Assembly: GCA_947247005.1 (NCBI GenBank)
Contig: OX365962.1
Span: forward strand, 3,631,201-3,695,200
Length of the DNA stretch: 64,000 nucleotides
Origin: Spisula solida
Lineage: Eukaryota > Mollusca > Bivalvia > Venerida > Mactridae
Direction: 5' to 3'
Notes under the pieces: model-generated
What the model saw: the letters and a program-made list of their open reading frames with translations, nothing else
The model's database searches: none
Told to the model about the DNA's origin: nothing
Program-made: the position numbers and the translations under genes
In this document: positions 63,201 through 64,000 of the stretch, one piece after another
How the letters are laid out: every line of letters starts with the position of its first letter
Position numbering within the stretch: the first letter of the stretch is position 1

Positions 63201-63631
63201 TGACGTCGTGCTCATTGTACCGCTGAATTTTGGCTCAAATATAGGGAGCGCACATTATCCTTTTGAACAATAGTGGGCGTTTTTAAGGTTATGTGATAAA
63301 TAGAATCTAACATTCGTGCTCATTACATACGAGTTTTATTAAACTCGTTGACAAAAACAATGACACTCGACAAAGCCTTGTTTCATATCATTTTGTCCAC
63401 TGGTTTAATAAAACTCGTAAGTAATGAGCACTCATGCAAGATCTTCTATGTAACAATCAATGCATTAATAAATAACATGTATTTAAAAACTTACATATTT
63501 TTTCGACTGGTAATCTCCAATGCTGTTGAAGAGTACATCAAGACAACGTGGAAGGATACCCTGATCCTGTGGTGTACCAGTCATTGTGTATGTCTTACCA
63601 GAAGATGTTATACCGTATGTAAACAATAAAC
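42113..63631 (-). CDS. KIF23: KIF23/MKLP1 kinesin-6, 17 exons, 5' end off window
   Basis: Kinesin-6 motor of the centralspindlin complex (with CYK-4/MgcRacGAP), which bundles antiparallel midzone microtubules and sets up cytokinesis. Seventeen exons were joined by hand; each junction inside the window has a GT donor, an AG acceptor and matching phase, giving about 786 residues in one frame. In order: motor P-loop (GITSSGKT), the kinesin-6 insert, [13 protein letters not shown], switch I (SSRSHS), switch II (DLAGSER), [12 protein letters not shown], neck, coiled coil, and the family-specific tail with [29 protein letters not shown] and RKRRSS. The tail matches vertebrate KIF23, not KIF20. The N-terminal part of the motor (about 100 residues) lies beyond base 64000, and the last exon is uncertain. 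Introns range from roughly 0.4 to 5.5 kb and are full of repeats. Three exon edges are embedded in tandem repeats. Identity is very secure from family comparison; exon edges are inferred without transcripts. Confidence 0.96.
42285..42941. repeat. 42-bp minisatellite, about 16 copies, overlapping a KIF23 splice acceptor
   Basis: Plus-strand unit GTATAAC(A/G)TCACCCTAC(A/G) plus TACATA(A/G)TGTATACAATATAGTAG. The first unit overlaps the first 13 bases of exon E17, so each unit carries a minus-strand copy of TAG|GGTGA(T/C)GTTATACC. One unit near 42675 has a small deletion. Because 42 is a multiple of 3, long ORFs appear on both strands; neither is coding. Confidence 0.97.
43385..43595 (+). repeat. 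Intronic-type repeat A, copy 3
   Basis: GTTCGACTGAGGTATAATGC, CAATGACCATAACTGTGTCAA, CATTTTCTGCAGAAAAG and CAGCATTGTAGGACCCCTG, just below exon E16. Confidence 0.75.
43638..43777 (-). CDS. KIF23: KIF23 exon E16: conserved C-terminal tail
   Basis: Begins [20 protein letters not shown] and ends [21 protein letters not shown]. The KYMLTHQ..SDGE block is a hallmark of the KIF23 tail. A 4.3-kb-plus repeat-rich intron separates it from E15. Acceptor TTTTACAG, donor GTAACA, phase 1 in and phase 0 out. Confidence 0.95.
43778..44402. other. KIF23 intron E15-E16, no feature
   Basis: AT-rich intron; TTGCCATGGCAACAATA (44188) and GTCGCTATGGCAACG (44361) are short shared motifs only. Confidence 0.4.
44403..45797. 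mobile_element. GGGCCCAAAGGGCCC element, bivalve-type
   Basis: Left end carries the GGGCCC-AAA-GGGCCC palindrome and TCGCTCACCTGTC; right end carries GACGGACGGACGAC and GACAGGTGAGCTAAC, an inverted match to the left. The interior repeats TGACCTAG..TTTGACC..AGATGACCCAA and holds a tRNA-like tandem array. Confidence 0.8.
44720..45395 (-). repeat. Tandem array of tRNA-like units
   Basis: About four copies of CAAATACATG(C/T)TATAAAGAC ... TTATGGTTCCAGTGGGG ... GAACCCACGACC(C/A)TCAGGAAAATGT, spaced about 100 bp from 45024 on. On the minus strand GGGTTCAA(A/C)CCC is a good box B; only the last copy (45300-45390) continues into a full tRNA-like stretch. Confidence 0.75.
45798..49269. other. KIF23 intron E15-E16, no feature
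   Basis: AT-rich intron with no coding signal, lying between the GGGCCC element and exon E15. A short GTTGCTATGGATCG duplication at about 47987 and 48009 was the only structure seen. Confidence 0.4.
49270..49360 (-). CDS. KIF23: KIF23 exon E15: Aurora B / 14-3-3 site
   Basis: Reads [20 protein letters not shown] then [19 protein letters not shown] and WLDHKP match the vertebrate KIF23 segment RRSRSAG..WVDHKP. In vertebrates this segment carries an Aurora B site and a 14-3-3 site that control centralspindlin clustering (established knowledge). Both serines are present. Acceptor GTTACAG, donor GTGTGT, phase 0 in and phase 1 out. Confidence 0.93.
49496..49952 (+). mobile_element. SINE with GACGGACG tail, copy 2, internally duplicated
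   Basis: ACTGCGTTCAATAAACGC ... CTATCGATACGGGGG. The middle (CCAAAATTAGGTCAAGGTGA ... GAAACGGTCAATTTGGGTTAACC) is present twice, about 165-170 bp apart. Lies in the intron between E14 and E15. Confidence 0.85.
50080..50246 (-). CDS. KIF23: KIF23 exon E14: disordered tail
   Basis: Reads [20 protein letters not shown], then [20 protein letters not shown], then [15 protein letters not shown]. Low-complexity Ser/Arg/Gly/Thr tail with little conserved sequence; assigned by position, splice sites (TTACAG and GTAAGT) and phase (1 in, 0 out). TPT and TPR could be proline-directed phosphosites (inference). Confidence 0.82.
50525..50790 (+). repeat. Intronic-type repeat A, copy 4
   Basis: The fullest copy: GGGATTCTACTGAGGCATAG, CCCAATCCTGAAAACGAGTC, GTGCCATTAGCACAGTCACC, CGAATGACCATAACTTAGTC, CAGAAAAGTTCATTCTTTCA, CAGCAGATCAGGAATACTAG. 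It ends 16 bp before exon E13. Confidence 0.85.
50806..50971 (-). CDS. KIF23: KIF23 exon E13: end of coiled coil, linker
   Basis: Reads [20 protein letters not shown], then [12 protein letters not shown], then a Pro/Thr/Lys-rich linker ([17 protein letters not shown]). KIF23 has the same change from coiled coil to basic disordered tail. Acceptor GAGTAG is unusual in lacking a good pyrimidine tract; donor GTGGGT; phase 0 in and phase 1 out. Confidence 0.88.
51193..51425. mobile_element. TA-flanked MITE, 233 bp
   Basis: CAGGGTGTTAAAAAAGTTCG and its inverted partner CGAACTTTTTTAACACCCTG-like right end (GAATGAACTTTTTTAAGACC), each flanked by TA. Tc1/mariner-type non-autonomous element in the E12-E13 intron. 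Confidence 0.85.
51585..51695 (-). CDS. KIF23: KIF23 exon E12: coiled coil continued
   Basis: Reads [20 protein letters not shown] then [17 protein letters not shown], 37 whole codons. It is highly charged and helical, matching the late coiled coil of KIF23. Acceptor TTTCAG, donor GTAATT, phase 0 on both sides. Confidence 0.9.
52295..52520 (+). repeat. Intronic-type repeat B, copy 4
   Basis: GCCAAACAAGAGGCCTTCAA, TTGACCATAACTTTACCATT, GATATGTTCATCAAATAACT, ATCCTGAATTCTGGATAAAT, GACACCCCTGA, ending 30 bp below exon E11. Confidence 0.85.
52550..52758 (-). CDS. KIF23: KIF23 exon E11: coiled coil
   Basis: Reads [20 protein letters not shown], then [11 protein letters not shown], then [20 protein letters not shown]. 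It has heptad-like spacing and high Glu/Lys content, typical of the KIF23 parallel coiled coil. Acceptor CTTACAG, donor GTTAGT, phase 1 in and phase 0 out. Confidence 0.93.
53330..53450. repeat. 42-bp tandem repeat, 3 copies of a KIF23 splice donor
   Basis: GCTTAC (minus-strand GTAAGC) recurs at 53357, 53399 and 53441. The unit on the minus strand is CATG|GTAAGCAATTTTAGTTATGA plus ACTTGCAGGGCATTTTTT. The copy at 53441 is the exon E10 donor; the other two are downstream intronic copies. Confidence 0.95.
53447..53549 (-). CDS. KIF23: KIF23 exon E10: neck / CYK-4-binding region
   Basis: Reads [20 protein letters not shown] then [14 protein letters not shown]. It corresponds to KIF23 ...DINDEQTLPRLIEAL.., in the neck region where centralspindlin assembles (established for the family). 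Acceptor TTTTTCAG. Donor GTAAGC follows CATG; phase 0 in and phase 1 out. The donor recurs twice more at 42-bp spacing downstream. Confidence 0.88.
53610..53880 (+). repeat. Dispersed repeat D, copy 2
   Basis: CCTCCTGAAGCATATCAAGT, AGAAATCTCAGCCCAAACAG ... GAGATGCTTCGAGAGATAGA, TCAGGGCCCG. Family D as at 32490. Confidence 0.65.
54200..54255 (-). CDS. KIF23: KIF23 exon E9: 56-nt neck exon
   Basis: Reads [19 protein letters not shown], 18 residues plus the split Ala. It aligns loosely with the KIF23 neck (F-P-P-L-P...) before the LIEAL segment. Acceptor TCTTTTAG, donor GTACGT, phase 1 in and phase 0 out. Its small size means gene finders may miss it. A MITE starts 22 nt upstream of the acceptor. 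Confidence 0.85.
54277..54506. mobile_element. MITE, GGCCAAAAATAAAATATTG family, full copy
   Basis: Left end AGGCCAAAAATAAAATATTG..TTTGTTTCCC and right end GGGGGAAACAAACAATATGT..TTTGGCCT are inverted. It starts 22 nt upstream of the E9 acceptor. Confidence 0.85.
54510..54745 (+). repeat. Intronic-type repeat A, copy 5
   Basis: GGGCTCAAGTCGCAAGTC, AAATGACCATAACTTAGTGG, CAAATAACTTTCATTTCTGA, TGCAGCAAATT, GGATTGTTGGACCCCTG. Confidence 0.78.
55010..55163 (-). CDS. KIF23: KIF23 exon E8: end of motor and neck
   Basis: [12 protein letters not shown] closes the motor core, as in KIF23 (V-M-R-F-A-E-V-T-Q-E). A charged helix-like stretch with REEEKK and four consecutive Gln follows and probably belongs to the neck. 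Acceptor TTGACAG, donor GTATAG, phase 0 in and phase 1 out. Confidence 0.93.
55318..55412. repeat. Small inverted-repeat (GTGATCAC) element
   Basis: GAGTGATCACAAAAAATCAA and TTAATTTTCTGTGATCACAA face each other around CACCAGTGGCTATCCACGAGTG. Looks like a short hairpin MITE in the E7-E8 intron. Confidence 0.55.
55602..55801 (-). CDS. KIF23: KIF23 exon E7: motor microtubule-binding region
   Basis: Reads [20 protein letters not shown], then [20 protein letters not shown], then [19 protein letters not shown]. This is the alpha-4/L12/alpha-5 microtubule interface, very close to vertebrate KIF23. Acceptor TTTACAG, donor GTATGT, phase 1 in and phase 0 out. Confidence 0.97.
55960..56460. mobile_element. 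CGATAGT-rich repeat, hAT-like end
   Basis: TAGGGGTGGGCCGATACATC at 55961 looks like a hAT-type terminus. About a dozen (C/G)CGATAGT or CAATAGTAT motifs follow in two clusters, 55980-56090 and 56365-56445. No matching right terminus was found. Confidence 0.55.
56776..56878 (-). CDS. KIF23: KIF23 exon E6: switch II
   Basis: Reads [20 protein letters not shown] then [22 protein letters not shown] is kinesin switch II. Acceptor TTGACAG, donor GTAAAT, phase 0 in and phase 1 out. A perfect palindrome begins 52 nt upstream of this acceptor. Confidence 0.96.
56930..56996. repeat. Perfect 67-bp palindrome (33-bp arms, 1-nt centre)
   Basis: GGATCGGCACAGATCCAAAT plus TGTAGGGAGAAGT is followed by one C and the exact reverse complement. 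It lies 52-118 nt upstream of the E6 acceptor, where the branch point is expected. Confidence 0.98.
57000..57910. other. KIF23 intron E5-E6, no feature
   Basis: AT-rich intron without repeats or ORFs of note. Confidence 0.4.
57911..58032 (-). CDS. KIF23: KIF23 exon E5: switch I
   Basis: Reads [20 protein letters not shown] then [12 protein letters not shown]. The NxxSSRSHS motif is the kinesin switch I that senses the nucleotide gamma-phosphate. Acceptor TTACTAG, donor GTTGGT (weaker than the neighbours), phase 1 in and phase 0 out. Confidence 0.96.
58602..58712. mobile_element. Truncated GGCCAAAAATAAA MITE at E4 donor
   Basis: TTTTTTGTAAAATAAAATTA, AGGGTCTAAAAATATTTTGG, GTAGGGCACTTTTTGCT, GAAACAAACAACATAA, TTTTTGGCC: the right half of the 54277 family, ending 12 nt from exon E4. 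Confidence 0.8.
58724..58836 (-). CDS. KIF23: KIF23 exon E4: motor beta-strand region
   Basis: Reads [20 protein letters not shown] then [17 protein letters not shown], matching KIF23 PPQSK...NMYV...EVEVKS.EEAFEV. Acceptor TTTTTCAG, donor GTAAAA, phase 2 in and phase 1 out. A truncated MITE ends about 11 nt downstream of the exon. Confidence 0.94.
59219..59395 (-). CDS. KIF23: KIF23 exon E3: motor, EIYN segment
   Basis: The second half of the kinesin-6 insert leads into [16 protein letters not shown] and PFDPITGYK, nearly identical to vertebrate KIF23 here. The first base completes an Asn codon begun in E2. Acceptor TTTCAG, donor GTAAGT, phase 2 on both sides. Confidence 0.96.
59662..60102 (+). 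mobile_element. SINE with GACGGACG tail, copy 3
   Basis: ACAAGACTGCGTTCAATAAA ... GGACGGACGGACGAACGGACGTAC | insert | GGACGAACGGACAGGTGAAT ... CTATCGATAGGGGGGCATAA. Its tail is interrupted at 59896-60047. Confidence 0.88.
59896..60047. mobile_element. 152-bp MITE inside the SINE tail
   Basis: Inverted ends (GACGGTACTTGTGGGGTT and AACCCACAACTACCGGTG) and CGTAC on both sides (59891-59895 and 60043-60047). The interior has two more CCCACAAGT motifs. Confidence 0.75.
60797..60921 (-). CDS. KIF23: KIF23 exon E2: kinesin-6 motor insert
   Basis: Reads [19 protein letters not shown] then a polar stretch ending PKTPGSNRI. It aligns with the KIF23 segment after the alpha-2 region (VFK...CEVDAL...RQ), the start of the insert that sets kinesin-6 apart. 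Acceptor CTTGCAG, donor GTAAGT, phase 0 in and phase 2 out. Too short to stand out as an ORF; found by frame and homology. Confidence 0.92.
60948..61030. mobile_element. Partial GGCCAAAAATAAA MITE near E2 acceptor
   Basis: GGCCAAAAATAAAATATTGT, TTGTTTCCCC, CTGGCCAATAAGGGTTGGGT: the left half of the 54277 family, starting 27 nt upstream of exon E2 and in the same orientation relative to the acceptor as at E9. Confidence 0.82.
61254..62966. mobile_element. CAGGGCTCTACAAAT TIR element, 1.7 kb
   Basis: 15-bp exact TIRs CAGGGCTCTACAAAT / ATTTGTAGAGCCCTG with ATGAC duplicated on both sides (61249-61253 and 62967-62971). About three TTGTCC motifs lie near each end. The longest ORF, 193 codons at 61643-62224 minus, has no recognisable domain, so it is probably non-autonomous. 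The ends resemble hAT elements, but those make 8-bp duplications. Confidence 0.9.
63316..63431. repeat. Hairpin MITE, 29-bp arms
   Basis: GTGCTCATTACATACGAGTT plus TTATTAAAC at 63316-63344 is inverted at 63403-63431 (GTTTAATAAAACTCGTAAGT plus AATGAGCAC) with one mismatch. It lies 64 nt below exon E1. Confidence 0.85.
63495..63631 (-). CDS. KIF23: KIF23 exon E1 in window: motor P-loop
   Basis: Encodes the nucleotide-binding P-loop [13 protein letters not shown] followed by [17 protein letters not shown], as in KIF23. It begins with bases 2-3 of a Gly codon (phase 1), after TTTTAG, and ends ...AAATAT before GTAAGT in phase 0. The upstream exon is not in the window. The acceptor and first exon bases are repeated every 38 bp into the intron. 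Confidence 0.95.
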
Positions 63632-63753
63632 CTAAAACACACACACAACATAGTATGTAAACAATAAACCTAAAACACACACACAACATAGTATGTAAAC
63701 AATAAACCTAAAACACACACACAACATAGTATGTAAACAATAAACCTAAAACA
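63615..63753. repeat. 38-bp tandem repeat, 3.7 copies of a KIF23 splice acceptor
   Basis: Copies start at 63615, 63653, 63691 and 63729. The minus-strand unit contains TGTGTGTTTTAG|GTTTATTGTTTACATAC, the acceptor and first 17 bases of exon E1. Copies are identical over the visible length; the fourth is partial. Confidence 0.97.
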
Positions 63754-64000
63754 ATGTTAGTTTTACTTAGTCATTTACCAAGGTTTCTTTAAAAGTCCTT
63801 TTTCAAAAAAATTAAGCTATAACTCCATTGTATGATATTTCAACACAGAACCGTATCAACATTATCAGGACTGGTCCGTCCGAACAGCAAGTTTCTGGAT
63901 GACGGTTAAAATATTCATTTCAATCGTGAGTTTTAATGTTAAAATGTGTGTTTTTTTCACTGGTTCAAAACATTCACCCATTTGGAAAAACCTCCTCCAA
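63754..64000. other. Intron upstream of KIF23 E1, no feature
   Basis: No exon of the N-terminal motor (CRVRP motif) is present, so the 5' part of KIF23 continues beyond the window. Confidence 0.6.

Overview
The window is AT-rich animal DNA, most likely from a bivalve mollusc. The mollusc reading rests on repeat families: a tRNA-derived SINE with the GTCATACCAAA motif, a GGGCCCAAAGGGCCC / TCGCTCACCTG ... AGGTGAGCTAA element, dispersed TGACCTTGACCTTTGACC motifs and GACGGACG-tailed SINEs. It also fits that the one complete gene is a B-box/beta-propeller TRIM-like gene with an uninterrupted coding exon. The species cannot be named from sequence alone.

Only two protein genes can be supported, and they converge. 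From about 42.1 to 63.6 kb the minus strand carries 17 exons of a kinesin-6, KIF23/MKLP1, the motor subunit of centralspindlin, which bundles midzone microtubules in cytokinesis. Every junction between exons has a GT donor and AG acceptor and compatible phase. The exons give about 786 residues: the motor from the P-loop on, neck, coiled coil and C-terminal tail. The start of the motor lies beyond base 64000. A short candidate last exon near 34.2 kb is tentative. At 24933-26519 the plus strand carries a 528-residue protein with two B-box zinc fingers, a ten-residue repeat tract and an NHL-like propeller, but no RING.

The rest is repeat. 1-24 kb holds large inverted-repeat (foldback) elements at 1-3313, 14793-18908 (5-bp target duplication) and 20870-23488, plus SINEs and tandem repeats. 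26.7-27.7 kb is a TA-flanked MITE. 28-36 kb holds minisatellites of 93, 30 and 31 bp and a long TGAG microsatellite. 37.0-41.5 kb is a 4.5-kb long-arm element flanked by TTAA, carrying a SINE in one arm and a small element with two convergent tRNA-like modules in its loop. The KIF23 introns hold recurrent intronic repeats and nested MITEs; several insertions can be proved from empty copies of the same repeats in this window.

The most unusual observation is in KIF23. At three separate exon edges (63.6, 53.4 and 42.3 kb) a tandem repeat has a unit that contains the splice site and the first or last exon bases, so the intron holds an array of copies of the real donor or acceptor. Distal copies shift the frame or read into stop codons, so only the exon-proximal site is productive. 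A perfect 67-bp palindrome 52 nt upstream of another acceptor, and one MITE family lying within 30 nt of three splice sites, add to the picture of a conserved gene whose splice sites are crowded by unstable DNA.
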